Assembly (NCBI GenBank): GCA_900101355.1
Contig: FMUV01000015.1
Span: 1 to 54,347, forward strand
Direction of reading: 5' to 3'
Length of the DNA: 54,347 nucleotides
Origin: Ruminococcus sp. YE282
Lineage (GTDB): Bacteria; Bacillota; Clostridia; Oscillospirales; Acutalibacteraceae
Shown: piece after piece, positions 1-8,459 of the stretch
Numbering within the stretch: the stretch's first letter is position 1
Layout: every line of letters begins with the position of its first letter
The notes under the pieces: model-generated
What the model saw: the letters and a program-made list of their open reading frames with translations, nothing else
Told to the model about the DNA's origin: nothing
Database searches by the model: none
Made by a program: the position numbers and the translations under genes

Positions 1-909
1 ACAGCACCTGTAACAGAGCCAACAACAGTATCTCCTTCTACAGAACCGACAACAGCTCCTGCATCAGGCGTAAGCGTATTTGGTGATATTAACCTTGATC
101 TCGTTAAGGGTAATGATGATGTATACAGCGCATCAACAAGCCTTGAGAGCGGTACATACACATTCAGAATCAACAACAACGGTGCAACATATTGCAACGG
201 TTCAACATTTACAGATAAGACTTCAAATGTTGCATACAGCACAAAGTGGAAGTCAGCAACAAAGCTCGTAGCTAATGGCGGTACATATACATTTAAGTAC
301 AATGTATCAACAAATAAGCTTACTATCGAGTATCAGGCTCCATCACTTGCTCAGATCTTCGGTGATATCAACCTTGATCTCCAGGCAACAAAGGATGCTA
401 ACATCTATTCAGCAGCAGTTGAACTTGAAGCAGGTTCTTATAACTTCAGAGTAATGAACCAGGGCGTTCAGTATTGCTGCGGATATACATTTGTTGATAA
501 GACAAAGGGCGCACAGTACAACTCAAAGTGGAAGAGTGCATCAACACTTAAAGCAACAGGCGGTACATATACATTCAGCTATGATATAGACGCAAACAAG
601 CTCACAATTGCTTATGTACCTGCAGGTGCAGAGTGCGGAATGGTAGGCGACCTTACAGCTGCATTTGAAAAGACTTCAACAGAGAATGTATATTCAACAA
701 CTATGGAAGTAAAGGCCGGAACATACCAGATTAAGATGAGCAACTTTGGTAAGATCTGCGGCGGCGGATTAAATGTTACAGATTCAACAAAGGGAATCAC
801 ACTTAATCCTAAGTTCTCAAAGTATGCAACATTCAAAGCAACAGGCGGTACATACAAATTTACTTATGATGTATCAAAGAATGTTCTTTCAATTGCAAAG
901 ATTAAATAA
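1..909 (+). CDS. Secreted tandem beta-sandwich repeat protein, probable starch/glycan-binding (5' end missing)
   Basis: The reading frame is open from base 1 to the TAA at 907-909, so this is the C-terminal 302 residues of a longer protein. Residues 1-25 form a Thr/Pro/Ser/Glu linker. Three repeats follow at about residues 26-111, 119-205 and 213-302. Each opens with a GDINLDL- or GDLTAAF-type segment, has an aGTYtF-type strand in the middle, and closes with GGTYtFtYdvstNkLtI. This layout resembles the SusE/F-like or X25-type starch-binding beta-sandwich modules of amylases and surface starch-binding proteins (family knowledge); the ligand is inferred. Repeats 1 and 2 carry Cys in similar places (YCNG, YCCG). 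No sortase, S-layer or dockerin signal is seen at the C-terminus. The catalytic or anchoring part, if any, lies upstream of the window. A terminator follows 22 bases after the stop. Confidence 0.72.
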   Translation, partial: TAPVTEPTTVSPSTEPTTAPASGVSVFGDINLDLVKGNDDVYSASTSLESGTYTFRINNNGATYCNGSTFTDKTSNVAYSTKWKSATKLVANGGTYTFKYNVSTNKLTIEYQAPSLAQIFGDINLDLQATKDANIYSAAVELEAGSYNFRVMNQGVQYCCGYTFVDKTKGAQYNSKWKSASTLKATGGTYTFSYDIDANKLTIAYVPAGAECGMVGDLTAAFEKTSTENVYSTTMEVKAGTYQIKMSNFGKICGGGLNVTDSTKGITLNPKFSKYATFKATGGTYKFTYDVSKNVLSIAKIK

Positions 910-931
910 TTAAATAGTTGCAAAATCAATT

Positions 932-962
932 GGCGGTTGCATTAATATGCAGCCGCCTCTTT
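932..962 (+). terminator. Rho-independent terminator of the repeat-protein gene
   Basis: GGCGGTTGC at 932-940 pairs with GCAGCCGCC at 949-957 (one G-U pair) around an 8-base AT loop, followed by TCTTTTAT. Confidence 0.85.
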
Positions 963-1031
963 TATCAGTTCAAGAAATAGGGGATAAAATAAAGCACTTC
1001 AAAAATTAAAATTAAAGGGGGAAGAGATTGG

Positions 1032-1092
1032 GCCTAAATAACTCAATGTCAATACTTGGTGTAAACCAGAAAAATGAATGATAGATTTAGGC
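1032..1092 (+). other. Intergenic structured element A (similar to element B at 46861)
   Basis: GCCTAAAT (1032-1039) is perfectly complementary to ATTTAGGC (1085-1092). The enclosed segment has AATGTCAATA, a small hairpin TGGT-GTAA-ACCA (1057-1068), then AGAAAAA and GAATGAT. The same string order recurs at 46872-46909. It lies between two terminators pointing towards each other, so no gene on either strand is obviously downstream of it. It could be a small RNA, a mobile-element end or a decayed riboswitch; the strand is not certain. The rest of the 910-1323 gap shows nothing codable. Confidence 0.4.
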
Positions 1093-1225
1093 AAGCGAAG
1101 GTTGGAAAGCTCCCGCCTTATTTGATATGAGTATGAAAATAGATTGGTATATTAACCTCCGAATTTCACTAAATGTAATTAACATTAAATTTGATTGAGT
1201 TTTTAAAATATGTTCTTATGCATAA

Positions 1226-1258
1226 AAACAATCGGTGGTAAAGAACCACCGATTGTTT
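1226..1258 (-). terminator. Terminator of the capsule operon
   Basis: A perfect 14-bp stem, AAACAATCGGTGGT (1226-1239) with its complement at 1245-1258 and a 5-base loop. On the minus strand it is followed by TTTTTATG. It lies 66 bases beyond the last gene of the operon and may also stop plus-strand readthrough. Confidence 0.88.
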
Positions 1259-1323
1259 GCACTAATTATTCGTTTTCTGATTTATTGCAACTGCTGAGAT
1301 TACAATATGTTTTAAATTGAAAA

Positions 1324-2472
1324 TTATTTTTTGAATATACGCTTTACTTTGTTAGATTTTTCACGTATTCTAATTTTTAGTTTTACCCAAAATACTTTTT
1401 TATAGCATTTGTTCAGAGCCTTTTCAAAACCATATTTTTCATAATTGTTCCAAAAATAATCTCCGTCTTTTGGTTTTTGAGAAGACATATACAGATTTGG
1501 ATTAGGTTTTGCGCTTTTTTGCAGGTCACACTCAAAACATTCAATATCCTTTTTACAGGCTTCAAGCACCTCGGCGCCCTTTGATGAATTAACAAGCAAA
1601 AGTGAAACGCCTTTATTATCATTAAATTCAGGAAGAATGTTGTTTATGCCCCAAAAATCTGCAAGGGTAAAGTCTGCGGGTCTGTCAAGATTTGTAAATT
1701 TACAATTAAAGCAGGACGGTCTTGAAATATAATTATCATTAAAGAGATAAGCATATTCGTTTGAATTGTATTTTTTACCGTCAATCCATATGGCCTCTTT
1801 ATGGGCATTCCAACCAAGTGTTTTGTCACGAAAATTTGCATTGGTAACTTTGCCGTTATATTTTTTTTCGCAATGGTTCAGATATTCTTTCCAGATTTTT
1901 GGACTTGGAACACCGTGACAAACAAGGTCGCAGGTGTACAGCTTTGAGGTATCTGTATTTTTGAGGTAGTTCTTTAATCCGCCAACTTGACAGGCCGTTC
2001 CTGAAAAAAGAACATACATACCGTTTTTGAGATCCTGTTTAACATTAGAAAATGTATCCTTGACATTACTTTGTACATATTTTGAACCTTTAAGTCTGTC
2101 GCGCTCAGATTTGTTTGTAGTCCTAATGTGACATACGGAAAAGTCATCGTCAAAGGCTGCTCCGTAAACAGAACCGTTTTTTTCAAGAATAAAGTCAGAA
2201 ATCGCAATAAATACACCGCCGCTTCTGCTTGTCATTCTTGTGTTGAAATCCTTATGTTTTATGGCATACGCCTTTTGCGCTCTGTTTTTTTCATAACCAT
2301 TTTGAAATGCACAAACTCTTTTGCAAGCACCGCATTCAACACAAAGCGAATTGTCTATTACGGGATACAAAAAGCCCCTATCGTCAGGTTTCATTTTAAT
2401 AGCGTTTTTTGGGCAAATTTGCTCGCAGGCACTGCAGCCACAGCAATTATTTTTTGAATCAAAAATTTCCAT
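1324..2472 (-). CDS. FrhB-like 4Fe-4S protein (coenzyme F420 hydrogenase beta-subunit family), last gene of capsule operon
   Basis: A 382-residue protein. The N-terminus carries two 4Fe-4S ferredoxin clusters: CCGCSACEQICPK at residues 10-22 and CVECGACKRVC at about 44-54. The FrhB/FdhB N- and C-terminal domains follow, with the family string SGTACQVGGLKNYL and HGVPSPKIW further on. In methanogens this family handles F420 and flavin. In polysaccharide clusters of gut bacteria, relatives sit beside pyruvyl transferases, and their reaction is not established. Here it starts 8 bases after a pyruvyl transferase gene. A redox step on the glycan or its precursor is inference only. It shares fold and motifs with the protein at 9450-10643, so the cluster holds two paralogues. 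It has no membrane segments and is probably cytoplasmic. Confidence 0.85.
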   Translation of the reverse strand: MEIFDSKNNCCGCSACEQICPKNAIKMKPDDRGFLYPVIDNSLCVECGACKRVCAFQNGYEKNRAQKAYAIKHKDFNTRMTSRSGGVFIAISDFILEKNGSVYGAAFDDDFSVCHIRTTNKSERDRLKGSKYVQSNVKDTFSNVKQDLKNGMYVLFSGTACQVGGLKNYLKNTDTSKLYTCDLVCHGVPSPKIWKEYLNHCEKKYNGKVTNANFRDKTLGWNAHKEAIWIDGKKYNSNEYAYLFNDNYISRPSCFNCKFTNLDRPADFTLADFWGINNILPEFNDNKGVSLLLVNSSKGAEVLEACKKDIECFECDLQKSAKPNPNLYMSSQKPKDGDYFWNNYEKYGFEKALNKCYKKVFWVKLKIRIREKSNKVKRIFKK

Positions 2473-2480
2473 AGTTCCAT

Positions 2481-3560
2481 CTACTCCGTAATTTGTTTAA
2501 GATATTCATACGCATTATTGCGTTCAATGTTTAAAATTTCTTCCGCTTTATCCCAAAAAATCTCAGTTTCTTCAGATTTTCCGTTCTTAATTTCTCTGTT
2601 AATTCCCACCTTTGTAAGCAGGTTGCAGGCGCGATCGTTAAATCCTCTTGCCGTTTCAAACTCTACAAAAAGATTCTTGTGAAAAATTAAAGAGAATGCT
2701 GTCCCATGAAAAGAATTGGTGACCGTGTAGGTCGCATTTAAAAAGTAGCCGAGAAATTCCTCAACAGTCGGTGCTGAGACATATGTAAATCCTTGGTGCT
2801 TTTTTTGCGGATTGTCTGTAATATAAATTACAGGGATATTTTTAGCCCTCGAAAGATTTTCGGCAAAATCAAGTAACGATTTTACCGGCTTTACATTAAA
2901 AACAAGTATATAAGGTGTCTTAATCTTTGTAACGGCAATTTTTTTCCATTCGTCACTTGGCCACAAAAATGTTGGGTCAATATGGCAAAGCGCATCTTTG
3001 CCGGTAATTTTTTTTACAATTTTAACGGCACTTTCTTCTCGAACAGACAACGTTTGGAAACCATCCATAAGTGATTTCATAACAGGTATTTTTTCATCAC
3101 TGATGTCAGAGACGCCAAAGCTTGCTGCATAGCTGAATTTTTGATAGTCATCGGCAAATTTAAGGAAATAGGCTGAATCCGGATCAACGCCCTTTTTTCC
3201 CGGTCCCCAAACCTGGTCACTGCCTGTAATAAAGATGTCATATTTATTTTTGCAATCTTTAATTTCGCTGTCGGTATATGATTTTTGGCTGATTCTCAAA
3301 TAATTGTTATAAAAGCTTGAAAAGCTCTTAATGCGCTTTGACCTTTTGCGAAACATAATAACTGATTTTATAATCGACTTGACTGGGTCACTTGCGTTGA
3401 ATTGAAACGGTTTGTAGCTGTTATCAATATTTTCACACTTATAGTCAATAATTTCACAATCGTTTCCAAAAGACTGAACTGCTTTTTGCAGTGCGTATCC
3501 CTGAAGGACAGCTCCGTAATTTTTTGCACGGTGAAATGTAATAATACCAACTTTTTTCAT
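2481..3560 (-). CDS. Polysaccharide pyruvyl transferase family protein (copy 1)
   Basis: A 359-residue protein of the PF04230 family (CsaB/WcaK/EpsO type), which transfers pyruvate from phosphoenolpyruvate to a sugar to make an acidic ketal. It opens with MKKVGIITFHRAKNYGAVLQ, the usual Rossmann start with the NYGAVLQGYALQ signature. Mid-protein FITGSDQVWGPG and C-terminal TNSFHGTAFSLIF are the other family landmarks; the latter His is conserved. An RBS (GGAGATATC) precedes the ATG. It is one of three paralogues in this operon and is followed directly by the FrhB-like gene at 1324-2472. Acceptor sugar unknown. Confidence 0.9.
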   Translation of the reverse strand: MKKVGIITFHRAKNYGAVLQGYALQKAVQSFGNDCEIIDYKCENIDNSYKPFQFNASDPVKSIIKSVIMFRKRSKRIKSFSSFYNNYLRISQKSYTDSEIKDCKNKYDIFITGSDQVWGPGKKGVDPDSAYFLKFADDYQKFSYAASFGVSDISDEKIPVMKSLMDGFQTLSVREESAVKIVKKITGKDALCHIDPTFLWPSDEWKKIAVTKIKTPYILVFNVKPVKSLLDFAENLSRAKNIPVIYITDNPQKKHQGFTYVSAPTVEEFLGYFLNATYTVTNSFHGTAFSLIFHKNLFVEFETARGFNDRACNLLTKVGINREIKNGKSEETEIFWDKAEEILNIERNNAYEYLKQITE

Positions 3561-3572
3561 AATGATATCTCC

Positions 3573-4475
3573 TTATGAGCGTTTGTAAAGGATGATTCCC
3601 ATGGGACTTAACAGTGTAACAAGAAATCTCCGAATTCCCGGATTAACCATTTTTCTGATTTCCTTAGGGGTGTAGTTGTTTGCCATTCCGTCTCTGGTTA
3701 TGGCAACAATATGTTCAAGGTAGCGTTTGCGATTGTATTTGCGATAATCCCAGCAGTCGTTTATATAATGAAGGTGCATAGGATACTTTTCTTTTGCTGC
3801 GTTTTTTCTGCCTACATTGGTGACGGCATTTTCCTGATCATTAATATAATATCTTAGTGCCTTGTTTATATAGCGGGATTTATATTTTCTTCCGACAGTA
3901 TTCCAGATAATACTTTCAGGATAAAAGTGGTATCCGGCAACTATTGGAAACGGAAATTCACGCATAACATCAGTGCGAATCATTCCCCATAATTCTCCGG
4001 TTATTTTATATTTGAATTTTAAATCAAGGTCACAACTGTCAATATAGGGAACATTCATCGGGGTGCCGTTAATAACACCGTTTTTATCACAGGTTCGGCA
4101 GGATATACCATAATATTCCGACTGTTTATCGGCAGGTATTTTATTCCATTCCGATAAAAAAGTCTCCAGTGCATCATTGGTGCAGGCATCGTCTGAGTCA
4201 AGGGTAATGAAAAACTCTCCTCTGCAAATTTTAACTGCATTGTTGGTTGCAACGTGTTTTCCCTGATTTTCCTGATAAATGTATATTATGTCAAAAAAGG
4301 AATTTTCTTTTTTAAAGCTTTCAACGACTTCCTTTGTATTGTCGTGGCTGCCGTCATCAATAATAATCCATTCAAAATTTTTAAAAGTTTGTTTTTTTAA
4401 ACATTCGTACGCTCTCTGAAGTGTAGCAGCACGATTATATGATGGTGTAAATACAGTAATTTTAATATTATTCAT
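3573..4475 (-). CDS. Family 2 glycosyltransferase
   Basis: 300 residues. The GT-A fold start ITVFTPSYNRAATLQRAYECL is followed by WIIIDDGSHDNT and the metal-binding DSDD in FFITLDSDDACT near residue 95. The C-terminal part is basic and has no clear membrane segment. Family members transfer a sugar from a nucleotide donor to a growing lipid-linked repeat unit at the inner membrane face; donor and linkage cannot be read from sequence. The gene starts 3 bases after the flippase gene ends, so the two are probably co-translated. Confidence 0.9.
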   Translation of the reverse strand: MNNIKITVFTPSYNRAATLQRAYECLKKQTFKNFEWIIIDDGSHDNTKEVVESFKKENSFFDIIYIYQENQGKHVATNNAVKICRGEFFITLDSDDACTNDALETFLSEWNKIPADKQSEYYGISCRTCDKNGVINGTPMNVPYIDSCDLDLKFKYKITGELWGMIRTDVMREFPFPIVAGYHFYPESIIWNTVGRKYKSRYINKALRYYINDQENAVTNVGRKNAAKEKYPMHLHYINDCWDYRKYNRKRYLEHIVAITRDGMANNYTPKEIRKMVNPGIRRFLVTLLSPMGIILYKRS

Positions 4476-4478
4476 AGT

Positions 4479-6020
4479 TTATCTTCTCTTAAGCTTTGTA
4501 GTAACTTTATTTTTAAGTTTAAGCAGTTCGTCTTTTTTGAACAGGAGCGGAAGTGAAATAATATATCCTATAATGCCGACGCCTATACATACTGCAAGAA
4601 GTGAAATCCAGCTGTTGAGAGCAAATATGTTATTTACGATTAAGAAGAGTACCAACATTATTGCAAATGTAATCCATCCCCTGATAATAGTGGGATAGAA
4701 TGTTGTTACTTTGCGCCCGAGAATATGTGCGGCATACATAGGAACAAATATCAGAGAACGTAGACCCATAAGGATGGAGCTTGTACCTGCTATAAAATAC
4801 ACGCCTAAATCAGTTGTATTTACGGCAATCAAAACAATTGCCAGACTTCCAACTCCGATTGCGAGATTTACAAATACGGGCAGTTTAAGCTTGTTGCATA
4901 CGGTATTGAGCATCATAAGCGACTGTGTCTGGCTTGCACACAAGAAAGTAATGCAGGTGAGTACAGACATAATCTGTATCAATTGTATTTCCGCAGGAGA
5001 TTTTGTAGGCTGCCAAAGTGTGTAGAACTGGTTGCCAAATGCAATAAAGCCTGCAAATGGTACAATGAGTATGAAGCTCATAATCTTTGTAGTAAACTTT
5101 GCTTCTTCAACTAACTCGTTAATTTTTTGTTTTGCATAAAGAATGGTAAAATGAGGTGTAAATACCGAACCGAGAGTAACAGTGAGATTACCAATACTGT
5201 TTGGAACTGTTTTTGCAATGGATAGGAGACCCATAAGTCCCGTGCCTAATGTTAAATTACATATCAAAAGGTCAAAGCCGGTCATAAGAACGTGGCAAAG
5301 CTGAGATAGTGACAGCCAAACGCCCGACGCCAAAAGTGATTTTACAACTTTGATATCAAATGTACGTATATCTACCTTTACCTCAGGAAGAATTTTCTTT
5401 TTTACGGTTATGTTAGCAAAAAGCAGGAACAGTCCGCTTCCGAGGGTAGCAAGTGCAACATAATAAAGCTGTGCCGGAAATAGTGTAAATAAAATTACAA
5501 CAAATGCAGCTTTCAAAAGATTAGAAATTATGTCACGGACAGAGTTAATGTCAAGTCTATTTTTGACAAATGCCGCAGTCGTGAAAATTGCTGTTACAGT
5601 GCTGACTACAAATGTAAGGAACGTAATGCCAAAGGTTATTTTTACGGTTGTTATGAGTTCATCGGGAATATTCAGGAATATGTCAAGATAACCTGTAAGT
5701 ATGGCAGAGATAATCAGTATTACGGCTGCCAAAAATAAATCGGCAACAAGTACCGAGCTGAATATTCTTGAGGCTTTGTCAACCTCTCCTTTATGATATG
5801 AAATAGAGATAAATCTGCCCGAAATTGAGTTTAGAGCCATGGTGATTATTGTTCCGTACTGAACAAAGTTGTTGGCAAGTCCGATAAAACCGTATGCGTC
5901 CGAGCCTAATTCTTTTACAAGATACGGAGTAAGAAAAAAGTTTATACCGATTGTTACTGCAAACGAAACGATACTTGCTATAATATTGATCGACATTTGC
6001 TTGCCGGATGATTTAGACAT
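4479..6020 (-). CDS. Polysaccharide flippase, Wzx/MATE-like (MOP superfamily)
   Basis: A 513-residue, highly hydrophobic protein with about 12-14 predicted membrane segments. It begins with a short basic N-terminus followed by ASIVSFAVTIGINFFLTPYL, typical of the polysaccharide biosynthesis/PST group of MOP exporters. The C-terminus is Lys/Arg-rich. Its expected job is to flip the undecaprenyl-linked repeat unit to the outer face for Wzy polymerisation. It is the only exporter in the operon, and it sits between a pyruvyl transferase and a GT2, as expected for a Wzx/Wzy-type locus. RBS GGAAGTG precedes the ATG. Confidence 0.9.
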   Translation of the reverse strand: MSKSSGKQMSINIIASIVSFAVTIGINFFLTPYLVKELGSDAYGFIGLANNFVQYGTIITMALNSISGRFISISYHKGEVDKASRIFSSVLVADLFLAAVILIISAILTGYLDIFLNIPDELITTVKITFGITFLTFVVSTVTAIFTTAAFVKNRLDINSVRDIISNLLKAAFVVILFTLFPAQLYYVALATLGSGLFLLFANITVKKKILPEVKVDIRTFDIKVVKSLLASGVWLSLSQLCHVLMTGFDLLICNLTLGTGLMGLLSIAKTVPNSIGNLTVTLGSVFTPHFTILYAKQKINELVEEAKFTTKIMSFILIVPFAGFIAFGNQFYTLWQPTKSPAEIQLIQIMSVLTCITFLCASQTQSLMMLNTVCNKLKLPVFVNLAIGVGSLAIVLIAVNTTDLGVYFIAGTSSILMGLRSLIFVPMYAAHILGRKVTTFYPTIIRGWITFAIMLVLFLIVNNIFALNSWISLLAVCIGVGIIGYIISLPLLFKKDELLKLKNKVTTKLKRR

Positions 6021-6039
6021 TTATTTAAGCACTTCCTTT

Positions 6040-7125
6040 TCAAGCTTTTTTTATCATTTTGATATACATTCTTGATTTTTCTCGCTGTTCGGCAAGTGCT
6101 TTTTCAATGTGTTCCCAGTCAACGTATTCATCGGGATTGGGATAAAAATCTTTTTTGATTTCGTGATTTTTTATTCCTAAACTGTTCATAAGTTCTTCTG
6201 AGCGTATGTTTCTTCCGCCCTGATTTTCAAATTCAACGGCGAATCTTTTTTTGTAAATTATTGAAAAAGCTGTTCCGTGAAAAGAATTTGTGCAAACATA
6301 TTCTGCATTTTTTATCAAACCTACAAATTCATTTGCAGTAACGGGGTCAAGGTATGTTACTCCTTTGACTTTGTGAATTCTTTCCTTTTGCAAATAATAT
6401 ATTTTCAATCCGGTTTTTTGGCTGAGTTGTTTTGCGTAATTAATAAGATGAATTGATTTTCTTACATTAAACAAAAATATGTACGGTTCATTTACAACGG
6501 GCTTGCTTATTTCGTCCCATTGCTGTTCTGTAAGCAAAAGCGTGGGGTCAATATTTACCTCAGCATCTCTGCCCAAAAGTTCCTTAATAATTGCGGCGGC
6601 ACTGTCTTCTCTTACGGAAAATGCCTGATAATCTGACAAAAGCCGTTTGTATTCATCTTTCTTGTCAGACGGAAGCTCCTTTACCGCAATGCTTGCTGCA
6701 TAGGAGTATTTTTGTTTGGATTGTGCAAAATCAAGGAAATAAACCGGGTCAAAACCAACACAGGTAGGACTCCACACTTGGTCGCTTCCTGCAATAAAGG
6801 CAGAATATTCGTCTGACGCTTCTTTTATATTGTCGGCATCAAACGGACGGCTCAACTTCATATATTTTTTTCGAAATTCAATGGATTTTTTTCTGTCAAT
6901 TCCTGTCTGACGCATTGTAATCAGGGAACGCACAAAAGACTTTAACTTATGTTTGTTGCCGACCCTTATAGGACGGATAAGTCTTGTGTACATAAAATGA
7001 CATGTGTAGTCAATAATATCGTTTTCCAAGCCATTCTGTTCTAAAAATTTTTGTAATGCATAGGCCTGTAATTTTGCTCCGTAGCTCAATGCCTGATGAA
7101 AAGTAACTATGCCTACCTTTTTCAT
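6040..7125 (-). CDS. Polysaccharide pyruvyl transferase family protein (copy 2)
   Basis: 361 residues from the ATG at 7125. This start is chosen because GGAGG lies 10 bases upstream and the protein then begins MKKVGIVTFHQALSYGAKLQ like its relatives; the frame extends 33 codons further with no family similarity. Landmarks are FIAGSDQVWSPTCVG and the C-terminal TNSFHGTAFSIIYKKRF. The ATG overlaps the stop of the polymerase gene (ATGA), which suggests translational coupling. It is close in sequence to copy 1 and more distant from copy 3. It should add a pyruvate ketal to a glycan intermediate; the substrate is unknown. Confidence 0.9.
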   Translation of the reverse strand: MKKVGIVTFHQALSYGAKLQAYALQKFLEQNGLENDIIDYTCHFMYTRLIRPIRVGNKHKLKSFVRSLITMRQTGIDRKKSIEFRKKYMKLSRPFDADNIKEASDEYSAFIAGSDQVWSPTCVGFDPVYFLDFAQSKQKYSYAASIAVKELPSDKKDEYKRLLSDYQAFSVREDSAAAIIKELLGRDAEVNIDPTLLLTEQQWDEISKPVVNEPYIFLFNVRKSIHLINYAKQLSQKTGLKIYYLQKERIHKVKGVTYLDPVTANEFVGLIKNAEYVCTNSFHGTAFSIIYKKRFAVEFENQGGRNIRSEELMNSLGIKNHEIKKDFYPNPDEYVDWEHIEKALAEQREKSRMYIKMIKKA

Positions 7126-8444
7126 ATTATGTGTTCCTCCGTATTTAGTATTTTTCGATTTGTGTCCATACTGTTTTCGGAGGCTCTGTTCAGATACATA
7201 ACCATACCGATTGAAAACATCCACAAAAATAAAATTTGTCGTGTATATACTGGATTTCCTGTTAGTGAATAAATAATCATCATTATCTGGATGTAAAGCG
7301 AAAAGTAAGACATATATTTGTCGTTGCGGTCATTGCGGAATTTTTTGATTGAATTAACAGTATAAACAAGCGCCGCAATAACAAATAACAAGAAAATTAT
7401 ACTTCCGACAATTCCTAACTCAGAAAATATTTGCATATAACTGTTGTGACCGTTATATGACCATTTTTTGTTGCCGACCCTTAATCCGTGGTCATAGGCG
7501 TATTGGTTGTACGAACCCATTCCGGCACCGAATATCGGAAATTCAGATATCATCATAGTCATATATTTCCACAGCGGTTCTCTGTCTCCCATAGATTCAA
7601 CGTTTTCCTGATCCATGAATCTTTCAAAAATAGTTGCTACTTTAGGGATAAACATCATAATTACAAACAGCGCGCAGATTGCAATTATGATAACACTCAT
7701 TGTTTTAAATGTTTTGCCTTTTAAGTTTGACAGTAGCATAAAAACTGCAAATGCCGCAATGACAATTACAAAAAGTGTTCTTTTGCCTGTCAGCATAAGG
7801 GCAACAAGAAAAATCAAAAGCATAAATAAGTCTTTTTTTGCAAGTTTTCCGTCAGAAAAATATTTTGCAAACAAAATTGCTATTCCGACGTTCATTATAT
7901 AAGCTGCTTCAGCCTTTTCTCTTGCAAATCCAGAATATGCTCCGATGGCAAGTTCTTTTCCTATTAGTCTTGATATTTCTGCCGAGTGTGTCGGGTTTAC
8001 GATAAACCAAAAATATTTGAGCATACAATTTTGAACAAAGACGCTGATTATAATCGAAAAAGCGATTACTGCACATATGACGTAAAAAATTGATAATATT
8101 TTCAGAAAATAAGATTTAGGCATATCAATGAATATCAGGGTAAAGGAGCAGGCATAAAGAAGAAAAAGCTGAATTGTTGCTTGCTGGTCATAGGAATAAA
8201 TAATGGATATGCCTATATAAGATATTAGAATAAATGAAGTAACAGTTACTGTATTTATTCTAATTTTTATGTCGCAAAAAACAAAGACTACTAAAAATAA
8301 TATACCCGTAGCATAAATTAACGGCAGTCTTATACTGTAAGGAATCGGACTTACACCTGTCACACATATTATCGGCAACGTGACCACAAGGAAAATTTGC
8401 CATATATTCTTCAAAGTTAAGTCTTTTAAATTTGGTTTATTCAC
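7122..8444 (-). CDS. O-antigen polymerase/ligase-like membrane protein (Wzy)
   Basis: A 440-residue protein with about 11 hydrophobic segments and one larger loop near residues 280-350. The loop ends in NGHNSYMQIFSELGIVGSIIF, the HNxYL/M-type motif seen in Wzy and WaaL (PF04932) proteins; GKRTLFVIVIAAFAVF precedes it. It should polymerise lipid-linked repeat units on the outer membrane face. The best start is GTG at 8444, giving MNKPNLKDL, with ACGGTGA upstream. It is co-located with the Wzx-type flippase, which supports a Wzx/Wzy-dependent pathway. Confidence 0.86.
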   Translation of the reverse strand: MNKPNLKDLTLKNIWQIFLVVTLPIICVTGVSPIPYSIRLPLIYATGILFLVVFVFCDIKIRINTVTVTSFILISYIGISIIYSYDQQATIQLFLLYACSFTLIFIDMPKSYFLKILSIFYVICAVIAFSIIISVFVQNCMLKYFWFIVNPTHSAEISRLIGKELAIGAYSGFAREKAEAAYIMNVGIAILFAKYFSDGKLAKKDLFMLLIFLVALMLTGKRTLFVIVIAAFAVFMLLSNLKGKTFKTMSVIIIAICALFVIMMFIPKVATIFERFMDQENVESMGDREPLWKYMTMMISEFPIFGAGMGSYNQYAYDHGLRVGNKKWSYNGHNSYMQIFSELGIVGSIIFLLFVIAALVYTVNSIKKFRNDRNDKYMSYFSLYIQIMMIIYSLTGNPVYTRQILFLWMFSIGMVMYLNRASENSMDTNRKILNTEEHII

Positions 8445-8459
8445 AAAATATCACCGTAA

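Noticed and set aside
910..1323. CRISPR array or phage genes anywhere in the window
   Set aside because: No regularly spaced direct repeats of 25-40 bases and no phage structural genes were seen; the gap here holds only terminators and element A.
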